Shown in pieces: positions 43,467 through 51,329 of a DNA stretch of 64,000 bases (positions are counted from its first letter, which is position 1; every line of letters starts with the position of its first letter). The stretch lies in assembly GCF_006569185.2 (NCBI RefSeq), contig NZ_VIGC02000003.1:186001-250000 (forward strand), written 5' to 3'. The DNA comes from Litorilinea aerophila (GTDB taxonomy: Bacteria; Chloroflexota; Anaerolineae; Caldilineales; Caldilineaceae). Below the pieces are notes generated by a model that searched no databases, was not told where the DNA came from, and saw nothing but the letters and a program-made list of their open reading frames with translations. The translations under genes and the position numbers were made by a program.

Positions 43467-44000
43467 ATGGGAGAGCGGCCCCGTTACGAAGCCCACAGCC
43501 ACTGCTCCTACTGTGGGGCACCCTTCCCGCCGCAACAGCCCTGGCCTCGCCACTGTGCCCGTTGTGGCAACGTCTCCTTTCGCAACCCCATCCCCGTCAC
43601 CATCGTGCTGGTGCCGGTGGGGTCGGGCGTCCTGGCGGTCCGGCGCAACATCGAACCTCGCCGGGGATGGTGGGCCCTGCCGGGCGGCTACGTGGACTGG
43701 GGCGAGACCTGGCAGGAGGCTGGCGCCCGGGAGGTGTACGAAGAGGCGGGTGTCACCATCGATCCGGCCACCATGGAGCCGGTGACTGTCTTCAGCGCGC
43801 CGGATGGAACCCTGGTGATTTGCGGCCAGGTACCGCCTCTGCCGGCTACCGACCTGCCGCCCTTTGAACCCTCCCAGGAGGTCAGCGAGCGCACCATCCT
43901 CACCGAGCCTGTGGAAATGGCCTTCCCCCTCCACACCCGCCTGGTGGCCGACTACCTGGCCCGGATTCGTGCTGGCCGCAGCGGCGGGGAGGCGAGTTAA
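43467..44000 (+). CDS. NUDIX hydrolase with N-terminal zinc ribbon
   Basis: A 177-residue enzyme. Cys13, Cys16, Cys30 and Cys33 form a zinc ribbon; the Nudix box runs from residue 73 (GGYVDWGETWQEAGAREVYEE-G-V) with the REVYEE metal residues. The layout matches the NudC-like or ADP-ribose pyrophosphatase group. The substrate would be a nucleoside diphosphate derivative. It follows the amidohydrolase by 9 nt with GAGG before the ATG, so the two are co-expressed. Its last 4 bases overlap the 3' end of the convergent OtnK gene. Confidence 0.88.
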   Translation: MGERPRYEAHSHCSYCGAPFPPQQPWPRHCARCGNVSFRNPIPVTIVLVPVGSGVLAVRRNIEPRRGWWALPGGYVDWGETWQEAGAREVYEEAGVTIDPATMEPVTVFSAPDGTLVICGQVPPLPATDLPPFEPSQEVSERTILTEPVEMAFPLHTRLVADYLARIRAGRSGGEAS

Positions 44001-45226
44001 CGGGCGTTCAGGCCCAGCAGCCGGCACAGGGTGTCGGCATCCCCATGGTTGCCTGCTTTCAAGATGACCCGCCGCAGGCGGCCGGCGGCGTCCATACCCT
44101 CTGTCAGGGGCATACCCGGCAGCAGCTCGGCCAGCACTGCCAGGCGATCCAATTCCAACTGCTGGAGCAGATGAATGGCGGTGTCGCCGCCCACCACGAC
44201 CAGCAGGTCGGGTTCCAGGCGGGCCACGGCCCCACAGCCCAGCCTGGCCAGGTAGGCGACCAGCCGCCGGGCCCTCTCCCCTTCCAGGGGGACGCCGGGA
44301 GCGGGCCGCGGCAGGTGGAGCACCCAGACTGTTCGTTCAGTCGATGGCGGCTCCAGGAAGGCCTCCGGGAATGGTGGGCCGGTTTGATCCAGGGTGACTT
44401 CCAGGGTATGCACCTGGGGCAATCGACCCAGGGCTGCCAGTTGCCGGTGGGCCATTTCGCTGCCGCTGCCCACCACCACCAGTGCCCGTCTCCAGTCTGT
44501 ATGCCCGGCCGGGGAAATTGCCTGGTCGGTGGGCGGGGTCCCGGGCTCCCGGGCCAGTTCTGCTGCCAGCACGCCCATGAGGCCTGCGCTGCCGCAAAAG
44601 AGGGCCTGGGGCAGGGCCTGGCGGGCCGCGGCGACCAGGCACGCCAGGTCAGCGTCGGCCAGGGCATCCACCACCAGCAACTGGGCACCTCGTCCGTAGG
44701 CCGCAGCCAGGGCTTCGGCCAGCGCCTCTGGGCCCTGTCGAACCACGGCCAGGGGAATGGCGGCCACGGGGAGCTGGCTCTGGGCTTCCAGCAGGGTGGG
44801 CAGGTGCACCGTGCGGGGTGGGGTCTGCTCGTGGACCAGGTAGCCGTCTTCCAGGCCCCGGCGCTGGGCAGGAAAGGCCGGGCAGAGGATCGCCGGCGGC
44901 AGGGGCCGGTCCTGGGCCAGGCTCCGCAACATGGCCTCCAGCTCGCTGCCCAGGTTGCCCCGCAAAGTGGAGTCGATCTTTTTGTACCAGCGGACCTGGG
45001 GAACCCTCCGCAGGGGAGCCACCAGCGCCGCAACCCGGCGGGCCGCCTCTGTGGGGGACACGTGACGAGAGTCGGAGGTGAAAGCGAGCGCGCTGGGTGG
45101 CAGGGGGGGCTCAGGCGGCGTGAACTGGATCTGGGCCGGCAGCCCCGCATGGCGACACCGGGCCGCACAGTCTGCCGCGCCGGTCAGGTCGTCGGCCAAA
45201 ATCAGGAGGGTCGCCTGCTCTGCCAT
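43997..45226 (-). CDS. Four-carbon acid sugar kinase (OtnK/DtnK family)
   Basis: A 409-residue kinase of the DUF1537 family, which phosphorylates 3-oxo-tetronates or D-threonate/D-erythronate at the 4-hydroxyl. The start LLILADDLTGAADCAARC holds the substrate-binding ADDLTG motif, KKIDSTLRGNLGSEL follows near residue 82, and the C-terminal domain has the nucleotide-binding VVVGGDTA. It is directly downstream of pdxA2, 6 nt between stop and start, GAGGG before the ATG. The pair matches the DtnK-PdxA2 route from D-threonate to dihydroxyacetone phosphate and CO2 described for this family. Confidence 0.87.
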   Translation of the reverse strand: MAEQATLLILADDLTGAADCAARCRHAGLPAQIQFTPPEPPLPPSALAFTSDSRHVSPTEAARRVAALVAPLRRVPQVRWYKKIDSTLRGNLGSELEAMLRSLAQDRPLPPAILCPAFPAQRRGLEDGYLVHEQTPPRTVHLPTLLEAQSQLPVAAIPLAVVRQGPEALAEALAAAYGRGAQLLVVDALADADLACLVAAARQALPQALFCGSAGLMGVLAAELAREPGTPPTDQAISPAGHTDWRRALVVVGSGSEMAHRQLAALGRLPQVHTLEVTLDQTGPPFPEAFLEPPSTERTVWVLHLPRPAPGVPLEGERARRLVAYLARLGCGAVARLEPDLLVVVGGDTAIHLLQQLELDRLAVLAELLPGMPLTEGMDAAGRLRRVILKAGNHGDADTLCRLLGLNAR

Positions 45227-45232
45227 GGTCCC

Positions 45233-46276
45233 TCACTGTTCGGGCGCATGGCGAGCCGCTCCCAGACGCCGGGCCCGGGCCATCTGCACGGCCACGTCCA
45301 GGGCAGCCAACATGCTCTCTTCCCGGGCCTGTCCCGTGCCGGCGATGTCAAAGGCGGTGCCGTGGTCCACCGAGGTGCGGATGATGGGCAGGCCGATGCT
45401 CACGTTGACGCCGCTGTCGAAGGCGAGCAGCTTCATGGGGATGTGGCCCTGGTCGTGGTACATGGCCACCACGATGTCGAACTCCCCCTGAACGGCCCGC
45501 AGAAAGACCGTGTCCGGCGGCAGGGGGTCGGAGACATTCAGTCCGTCGGCCCGAGCCTGGGCAATGGCCGGCTCGATGGCCCGGGCTTCCTCATCGCCGA
45601 AGAGGCCGCCCTCGCTGGCGTGAGGGTTGAGGCCGGCCACTGCGATGCGCGGCTGCTGGATGCCCAGGGCCTGGCAGGCCTGTTGGGCCAGCCCGATGAC
45701 CTCTCGCACCCGCTCCGGGGTCACCCGGCGGATGGCCTCCTGCAGGGAGACGTGGGTGCTCACGTGGACCACCCGCAGCTTGGGGCCGACCAGGAGCATG
45801 CTGACCCGTTGGGCGCCGGTGCGTTCGGCCAGCAGCTCCGTGTGGCCCGGGTAACGGAAGCCGGCCAGGTGCATGGCCTCTTTGTTCAGGGGCGCGGTGA
45901 CCACGCCATCCACTGCGCCGGCCAGGGCCAGGTCGCAGGCGCGAAAGACGTACTCCACCGCGGCCTTGCCGGCAGCCGCCTGTACCACGCCTGGCTCAAT
46001 CTCTGCCGGATCCGCGTTGCCCAGGTCCAGGACCGTCAGGGTACCGGAGGCGTAGCGGCCCTCTTGCGGGCTGGCCACCGCCTCCACCGCCAGGGGCGGT
46101 CCACCCACCCATGCCATGGCCCGACGCAGGATGCGGCTGTCGCCGACCACCAGGGGGCGGCAGCGTTCCCAGGGTTCGGGGTGTTGGAGCGCCTTGACGA
46201 TGACCTCCGGGCCGATGCCGGCCGGGTCCCCCAGGGTGATGGCCAGCAGCGGCCGTTCTTCTCGTTCATGTTTCAT
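45233..46276 (-). CDS. pdxA2: 4-phospho-D-threonate/erythronate 3-dehydrogenase (PdxA2 type)
   Basis: A 347-residue PdxA-family dehydrogenase. It starts AITLGDPAGIGPEV and has the metal-site histidines in STHVSLQEA, YHDQGHIPMK and NPHASEGGLFGDEE. The family includes PdxA of vitamin B6 synthesis and PdxA2, which oxidatively decarboxylates 4-phosphothreonate. The adjacent OtnK/DtnK kinase points to PdxA2. ATG 46276 is chosen over 46300 for its GGAG at 8 nt. Product DHAP would enter glycolysis. No other B6 synthesis gene is near. Confidence 0.87.
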   Translation of the reverse strand: MKHEREERPLLAITLGDPAGIGPEVIVKALQHPEPWERCRPLVVGDSRILRRAMAWVGGPPLAVEAVASPQEGRYASGTLTVLDLGNADPAEIEPGVVQAAAGKAAVEYVFRACDLALAGAVDGVVTAPLNKEAMHLAGFRYPGHTELLAERTGAQRVSMLLVGPKLRVVHVSTHVSLQEAIRRVTPERVREVIGLAQQACQALGIQQPRIAVAGLNPHASEGGLFGDEEARAIEPAIAQARADGLNVSDPLPPDTVFLRAVQGEFDIVVAMYHDQGHIPMKLLAFDSGVNVSIGLPIIRTSVDHGTAFDIAGTGQAREESMLAALDVAVQMARARRLGAARHAPEQ

Positions 46277-46385
46277 GATATAGCTCCAGGCTGGTTGCAT
46301 GCGCGTGGTGTTCCTGCCCCAATCCTACCACATCCCCGGCCCTATCGGCACTTCGCGGTGAGATCCACCGATGATATCGATTGGC

Positions 46386-46513
46386 TCTACTGCACAAAGG
46401 TCAAATGAAGACGCTGACCCACGCAGATGAACGCTGATTCGGGTTACCCTCTCCTGTGTTTCTTTGCGTCTTTGCGTTCAAAAATGCCCTTTTTGCAGGG
46501 GGGGCATCGATTG
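46386..46513. repeat. Family B intergenic repeat, copy 2
   Basis: A 128-bp match to 40005-40139, by eye close to 90 percent identical apart from a missing 6-10 bases in the TTTGCGCC tract. It lies in the 430-bp gap between pdxA2 and the racemase-like gene, which otherwise holds no gene; the first 110 bases after pdxA2 should contain its promoter on the minus strand. Confidence 0.85.
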
Positions 46514-46600
46514 TCTTGTGAAGTGGCGTTCATGATTTCGTAGGTCCGGTTTCCATACCGGACCGGCGGTCACTTTCCCTGTCTCCTGCGCGTCTCCACG

Positions 46601-46629
46601 GTGACCGATGAAGAAAGTTGGGGTAGAAT
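46601..46629 (+). promoter_or_regulatory. Candidate promoter of the racemase-like gene
   Basis: GTGACC (46601-46606), a 17-bp spacer and TAGAAT (46624-46629). The leader would be about 70 nt to ATG 46707. The -35 box is only fair. Confidence 0.5.
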
Positions 46630-46706
46630 GGAAGGGATTTTGGGGCCAGGCAACTGGCCCTTCTTTCAACCATTCTCCAGCAGGGCATCGAGGCCAGGAG
46701 GCAAGC

Positions 46707-47423
46707 ATGGCAAAAGTGGTAGGCATTTTGGGGGGCATGGGGCCCGCAGCCACAGTGGACCTCTTCCAGCAGATCGTGAGCCTCACCCCGGCGCGCCGGG
46801 ATCAGGATCATCTGCCCATCCTGATCCACAACGATCCCACCATTCCCGACCGCACGGCGGCCATCCTCCACGGCGGGACGGATCCGTTGCCGCAGATGAT
46901 AGAGGGCGTCCATCGGCTGGAACGCATGGGCGCCCAACTGATCGCCATGCCCTGCAACACGGCCCACTACTACTGGGGGGCTTTGCAGGCCCAGTGTCAG
47001 GTGCCCATTCTGCACATGATCCGGGAGACGGCCCAGGCTATTGTGGCGCACTGGCCTGGCCTCCGGCGTATCGGGGTCCTGGCCACCAGCGGCACCCTCC
47101 AGTGCCACCTCTACCAGGATGCCCTGGCCGCCGTGGGGTTAACCGCGCTGGTGCCAGACCGGGAGGCTGTGGCGGCCATCATGGACGCAGTCTACCAGAT
47201 CAAGGCCGGCATCCTGGAGGGTGAGCCGGTGCATTTGCTGCGTTCGGTGGGCGCCGGGCTGGTGGCGGCCGGGGCCGAAGTCCTCATCCTGGGCTGCACG
47301 GAGATTCCCCTGGTGCTCCATGACGGGGATCTGCCGGTGCCCCTGCTTTCGTCCACCCGGGTGCTGGCCCAGGCGGTGATCCGGGAGGCCCGGGCCAGTC
47401 AGGAGGCTGTGCCGGCGATGTAG
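46707..47423 (+). CDS. Aspartate/glutamate racemase family protein
   Basis: A 238-residue cofactor-independent racemase. The two catalytic cysteines are Cys83 (MPCNTAHYY) and Cys197 (LGCTEIPL), and the start VVGILGGMGPAATVDLFQQIV is typical of aspartate racemases (RacX/YgeA type). Product would be a D-amino acid, used in the cell wall or as a signal. The frame is open 33 codons further upstream; ATG 46707 has AGGAGG and starts the homology. The stop codon TAG is also the first part of a family A repeat. Confidence 0.9.
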   Translation: MAKVVGILGGMGPAATVDLFQQIVSLTPARRDQDHLPILIHNDPTIPDRTAAILHGGTDPLPQMIEGVHRLERMGAQLIAMPCNTAHYYWGALQAQCQVPILHMIRETAQAIVAHWPGLRRIGVLATSGTLQCHLYQDALAAVGLTALVPDREAVAAIMDAVYQIKAGILEGEPVHLLRSVGAGLVAAGAEVLILGCTEIPLVLHDGDLPVPLLSSTRVLAQAVIREARASQEAVPAM

Positions 47424-47513
47424 TAAATCCCGGCAGAAATTCGCCGATAGAATCTACCAGAGATAGTGCCGCCGAATTTCTGCCATGGTATTGACCGCCA
47501 GACTGTCGTAGTG
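47421..47513. repeat. Family A inverted-repeat element, copy 2
   Basis: The element begins in the TAG stop of the racemase gene. Arms GGCAGAAATTCG (47432-47443) and CGAATTTCTGCC (47473-47484) pair perfectly over 12 bp with a 29-base loop, then the tail ATGGTATTGACCGCCAGACTGTCGTAGTG. Order, arms and tail match 11613-11718. Confidence 0.88.
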
Positions 47514-47519
47514 GCCGTT

Positions 47520-47576
47520 CCATGCCCTGGGCGGTCCGACGGCGCTTTCGTATCCGGGGAAGCGCCCAGGGCATGG
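47520..47576. terminator. Strong hairpin between convergent genes
   Basis: CCATGCCCTGGGCG (47520-47533) and CGCCCAGGGCATGG (47563-47576) are exact reverse complements. It lies 15 nt beyond the DUF362 stop and 97 nt beyond the racemase stop. It could end either transcript, but the lack of a T-tract leaves this open. Confidence 0.6.
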
Positions 47577-47591
47577 CCCCCGGCGGGCAAC

Positions 47592-48842
47592 TCAGGCGAC
47601 CGCGGCCCGGGCCTGGCGCAAGGCGTGGTCGTAGACCTCGTAGTGTTCGCCCTCCCGCTCTTCGGGGTCCACGTATTTCATCCACATGGCCTGTTCCTTC
47701 TTCTCCCCAGCCAGGATGCGGCGGCTGACCCGCAGGTCGCTGACCGTGTTGTGCCAGCGCACCTCGCCGTCCTGGAGCAGGATGTACTCGCCGGCGTATT
47801 TGTCCACCAGTTCCCGCTGATGGTCCAGGTAGTAGAGGGCTTGCTCGGCGGTGGTTCGTCGCCAGCTGATGACCGTCTCCACCGGGTCGGTGAGCACCGC
47901 GTAGAAATGCCCCAGGGGCGCCTGCACCTCCGACTGGAAGTCGATTTCGTCCAGGTTGACCGTGCCGAAGCCGGCCTCGGCCGCCACCAGCAGGGAATTC
48001 CGGTCCCGGTGGAAAGGCTCGGTCAGCCAGTCGCTCTGGGGGTCGTGGCCCATGAGGTGCGCCGCGCAGGCGTCGGTGGCGATGGTGTGGTTGCCGGCGA
48101 TGAGGGCGTTGGTGATGCGGGTGGGACCATCCTCCCGGCCGTTGCCCCACTCCCGGCCCGCCTGGCTGATGGTGGCGTCGATGATGTTGAGCACCGGGTT
48201 GAAGATGCGGCCCAGGTCGGCCAGCATGTAGGGCATGCGCACCAGGTGATGGAAGTAGGTGCGGGTGTGGCCCTCGGGCTCGCCGGGCATCAGGCCGAAG
48301 AGATTTTTCAGGGTCAGGGTGACGCCCATGAAGGCGTGATTCTTCATTTTGGCCACCGAGACGAACTCGTCCACCTCCACAGCCCCTTCGGGCAGGAGGT
48401 ATTGGCGGAACATCTGGCCGCCGCCCGGCACTTCCACCACTTTGTAGGGCGGCCGGGTGCCGTCCACGTAGGTGACGTCGAACTCCTGGAAGAGGTCGGC
48501 GAAGGTGGTGGTCTCCTCCACCGTGGCGCCGTTGTACATGGTGTAGAAGCTCACATCCGCGGCGATGAGCTCCGCGTCGGTCCGTTCCCGCAGCAGGCGC
48601 AGGACGGCCCGGCCGACCTTCTTGGTGACCAATTGCTGCAACTGGCCTTCAAAATAGACCCGGTTTTTCGGTTCCTTGTCCTGGTTGAACTTGATGCCGA
48701 TACGTTTCGCCCTGCGCAGGCGTTCCCAGCTCTCGGTCAGGGGATCGGTGGCCCGCTTGAGGGCTTCGTAGACCTCGTCGTCGCTGGCCCGGTAGTCACA
48801 ATGGACGGCGCGGACCTTGTATGGAGATTGGGTGGTGGACAT
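47592..48842 (-). CDS. DUF362 domain-containing protein
   Basis: A 416-residue protein of the DUF362 family. The block RAKRIGIKFNQDKEP near residue 42 is followed by EVDEFVSVAKMKNHAFMGVTLTLKNLFGLMPGEPEG (about 155-190), the family core. Many DUF362 proteins carry ferredoxin-like 4Fe-4S cysteines; here these cysteines are absent, so it is the cluster-free form. The function is not known. The ATG at 48842 has AAGGAA; longer starts are possible. It stands alone on the minus strand; MscS lies 202 nt upstream. Confidence 0.82.
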   Translation of the reverse strand: MSTTQSPYKVRAVHCDYRASDDEVYEALKRATDPLTESWERLRRAKRIGIKFNQDKEPKNRVYFEGQLQQLVTKKVGRAVLRLLRERTDAELIAADVSFYTMYNGATVEETTTFADLFQEFDVTYVDGTRPPYKVVEVPGGGQMFRQYLLPEGAVEVDEFVSVAKMKNHAFMGVTLTLKNLFGLMPGEPEGHTRTYFHHLVRMPYMLADLGRIFNPVLNIIDATISQAGREWGNGREDGPTRITNALIAGNHTIATDACAAHLMGHDPQSDWLTEPFHRDRNSLLVAAEAGFGTVNLDEIDFQSEVQAPLGHFYAVLTDPVETVISWRRTTAEQALYYLDHQRELVDKYAGEYILLQDGEVRWHNTVSDLRVSRRILAGEKKEQAMWMKYVDPEEREGEHYEVYDHALRQARAAVA

Positions 48843-49044
48843 GGGTGTGATTCCTTCCTGATGTGAGACCGGTTTCAGCCACAATAGCTTGCCGGTGGAG
48901 GGCCTCTGCACAGGGCTGGCGGCGCCACTCCAGCGGCAGGACAGGTTGCCTGTGGGGCATCATCGGTGGGGTGGATTTTGGGTTTATTATACGCCAACGG
49001 TCACGGGCAAGCCCAAATCTGCCTGGCGCTTTGGCATGGGGATC

Positions 49045-49863
49045 TCAGATGGGGGATGTCGCCGTTACTGCCGGCAATACGTTGGCCGGCTGCAGCCCCA
49101 GCTCCTCCAGGGCGGCCTTGCCCCGCACGGTGAGATCGCTGATGTATTGGAATTCGTCCCGGCCGTCCAGGGGATAGGCTTTCAGGCGGTAGTGGGTGCC
49201 CCAGGGCTCTTCTCGGACGATGACCGTGATGGGACGGCGCAACTGGGTGTAGGGGCTGGTGAGGGCCACGTCCCGCAGCACCTGCCGCACCTGTCCGGCG
49301 TCGTGGCTGGGGTGGATGTAAAAATCGGCCACACAGAGGTGCTCCCGCTGGCCGTCGTTGGCGTTGGCGATGTTCTCCGTCCACAGCCGGCTGTGGGGGA
49401 TGTGGACCACGGTGTCGTCCGGCGTGACGATCTGGATGGCCCGCAGGCCCACGGATCGCACCTCCCCGTAGTCCCCGCCAATGGTCACCCAGTCGCCGGG
49501 CCGGTAGGGCCGCTCGTAGATGGCCACCACCCCTGCAATCAGGCTGCTGACGTAATCTTTGAAGGCAAACCCCAGGGCGACGGCCAGGGTACCCACGATG
49601 GCCAGGATGTTCTGGGGGGAGGGCTCGATGAGCAGGATGGCCACCTGCCACAGGGCGATGGCCAGGATCAGGAGCCGGGCCACCGGCACGATGGGCAGCA
49701 GGTGGAAGCGCAGGCGCCCGGGCAGCCGCCCGGCGATCCAGGGCACGAGCCACTGGATCAACACGATGGCCAGCCAGGCCAGGCCCACGGTCACCAGGAT
49801 GTCGGCCAGGTTGATCTTGTCCAGATCCCGCAGGATCTGCTGAAATTGGTCGCTGCCGTTCAT
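49045..49863 (-). CDS. Small-conductance mechanosensitive channel (MscS family)
   Basis: A 272-residue channel: two to three helices in residues 18-100, with the pore-lining TM3 ILAIVGTLAVALGFAFKDYVSSLIAGVVAIYERPYRPGDWVTIGG, then the cytoplasmic beta domain with the QIVTPDDTVVHIPHSRLWTENIANAN block. It is a homoheptamer that opens under membrane tension and protects against osmotic downshock. GAGGAG precedes the ATG. Only the short, E-repeat-filled gap 49864-50012 separates it from the unknown 50013 gene on the same strand. Confidence 0.92.
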   Translation of the reverse strand: MNGSDQFQQILRDLDKINLADILVTVGLAWLAIVLIQWLVPWIAGRLPGRLRFHLLPIVPVARLLILAIALWQVAILLIEPSPQNILAIVGTLAVALGFAFKDYVSSLIAGVVAIYERPYRPGDWVTIGGDYGEVRSVGLRAIQIVTPDDTVVHIPHSRLWTENIANANDGQREHLCVADFYIHPSHDAGQVRQVLRDVALTSPYTQLRRPITVIVREEPWGTHYRLKAYPLDGRDEFQYISDLTVRGKAALEELGLQPANVLPAVTATSPI

Positions 49864-49916
49864 GCTTGTCTATCTCCTCATCGCATGGGTCGTCGACCTG
49901 GCAGGGTCCCGTTTCT

Positions 49917-49997
49917 GTAGGGGCGGGGCTTGCCCCGCCCGGTGTCACCGCCCAAGGCAGGGCGCCGGTTCTCGTCGGGGCGGTTTCCAGCCACCTG
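49917..49997. repeat. Family E repeat fragment, copy 3
   Basis: GTAGGGGCGGGGCTTGCCCCGCCCGGTGTCACCGCCCAAGGC (given in pieces: GTAGGGGCGGGG, CTTGCCCCGCCC, GGTGTCACC) and TCGGGGCGGTTTCCAGCC resemble the E units at 18220-18550, but the unit is shorter. It lies between MscS and the 50013 gene and holds no gene. Confidence 0.7.
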
Positions 49998-50012
49998 ATG
50001 GGGCTATTGACA

Positions 50013-51284
50013 TCACAGGTCGTCGACGCCGTAGCCTTCCTGGCGCAGGTAGCTGTGCACAGCCGGATAGCCCAGGGCGGTGATCGTCCATTCCCCGGCC
50101 ACGCACTGCACCAGGCCAGCCAGCCGCAACTCCTCCAGGGCACGTTCGGCCACGCCAGCCGGCAAAGGCAACAACGGCTCCAGCAGATCCGCGGGCAGGC
50201 CGCCGTGGATCAGGAGGCTCTGGGCCACGAAGGCATGCTCTTTGCCTGCCTGGGCTGGCATGGACGGCAGCTCCAGCCGCTCCCAGGGGCGCACCCAAAT
50301 GGTGGGACCCCGGTCCGCGGCCGCTTCCGCCTGGGCCTTCTCCGCCACATCTTCATCCACCGCCACGTAGAGGCTGTGGCGCCAGATGGCCCAGGCCACC
50401 CCCGGGTTGCCCCGGCTGCGCGCGGCCACGTGGTTCAAGAAATCGGTGCCCGGCCGGGGCGGCGTCGGGTCGGCCTCCTCGCCGCCGGTCGCCTGGTCCG
50501 CTGCCGCCGCTGCAGGCGGATGGATCACCAGATTGCCGTCGTCGGCCTGGCGAAAGCTGGGGTGGGGTCCGCCCGTGGCTGCCAGGTCCCAAAACCACCC
50601 GGCCAGCTCCTCCGCACCCAGAGGAGCCGGGGTCAGCACCCGAGGGAAGACCCCCTGCACCTGACAGGCCTGGACCAGGTAATTCCAGGCCCAACTGTCA
50701 CAGACCAGCAGCCGTCCCCCCGTCGACGACCAGCTCTGCTCCAGCAGCCGCCGCACCAGCGCCAGTCCCCGGTGATGGCGTAGAAAGCAGCGTTCCAGAT
50801 GGGGGAGAACCAGGGGCAGTGGCTCCGGGGCACTCCAACTGGAGAGCCAGCCGTCGTCGCCCGCCAGGATGGCCCCCCGGCTTGGAGGCTCCAGGATGGG
50901 GTAGCCCTGTTCCCGGGCCCAACAGCAGACCCGTTCGGCCAGGTGGCTGTGGGGCGGCGCTACCAGGACCACGGGCCCCACTTCGGCCGGTGCGGCCTGC
51001 CACCCCTTCAGGGCCTCCGCTAACCCCGCCATCCCCAGGCAGGACCAGTCGGGCGTCGGCACCACCCGCTCCAGAAAGGCTGCCGGCGCAGAGCGAAGCT
51101 CCGGCAGCTCCAGATCCGGCTCGGCCGCGGATCGCGGGAAAAAGCGCTGGCGTAGCTCTTCCCACAGGGCACGCACGCCCGTCCGCACTGCTTCGGACGC
51201 CGGCGCGGACGGGGGACGAAATTCGTGTAGCGGAATCAGGTGCCACGGCTCCGGCTGGGGTTGGGCTTCCTGGGATGGGCTCAT
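50013..51284 (-). CDS. Hypothetical protein, possible winged-helix C-terminus
   Basis: I do not recognise this 423-residue protein. The N-terminal 60 residues are proline-rich; then a Rossmann-like region appears (GPVVLVAPPHSHLAERVCCWAREQGYPIL, residues 104-132; GRLLVCDSWAWNYLVQ), though without a P-loop. The end (LLPLPAGVAERALEELRLAGLVQCVAGEWTITALGYPAVHSYLRQEG) reads like a winged helix. Trp is abundant. It could be a signalling or ATPase-derived regulator. The start is set at ATG 51284 with GGGAG 5 nt upstream; frames from 51305 lack a site. MscS follows downstream on the same strand, so the pair may be co-transcribed. Confidence 0.6.
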   Translation of the reverse strand: MSPSQEAQPQPEPWHLIPLHEFRPPSAPASEAVRTGVRALWEELRQRFFPRSAAEPDLELPELRSAPAAFLERVVPTPDWSCLGMAGLAEALKGWQAAPAEVGPVVLVAPPHSHLAERVCCWAREQGYPILEPPSRGAILAGDDGWLSSWSAPEPLPLVLPHLERCFLRHHRGLALVRRLLEQSWSSTGGRLLVCDSWAWNYLVQACQVQGVFPRVLTPAPLGAEELAGWFWDLAATGGPHPSFRQADDGNLVIHPPAAAAADQATGGEEADPTPPRPGTDFLNHVAARSRGNPGVAWAIWRHSLYVAVDEDVAEKAQAEAAADRGPTIWVRPWERLELPSMPAQAGKEHAFVAQSLLIHGGLPADLLEPLLPLPAGVAERALEELRLAGLVQCVAGEWTITALGYPAVHSYLRQEGYGVDDL

Positions 51285-51329
51285 ATCGACTCCCATGTCG
51301 TCCATGACAGGATGGGCCTGCCTGCCCTG

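Noticed and set aside
42348-44027. 559-residue open frame on the minus strand
   Set aside because: Antisense to the amidohydrolase and Nudix genes with recognised motifs.
44045-46408. 787-residue open frame on the plus strand
   Set aside because: Antisense to otnK and pdxA2, which match known families.
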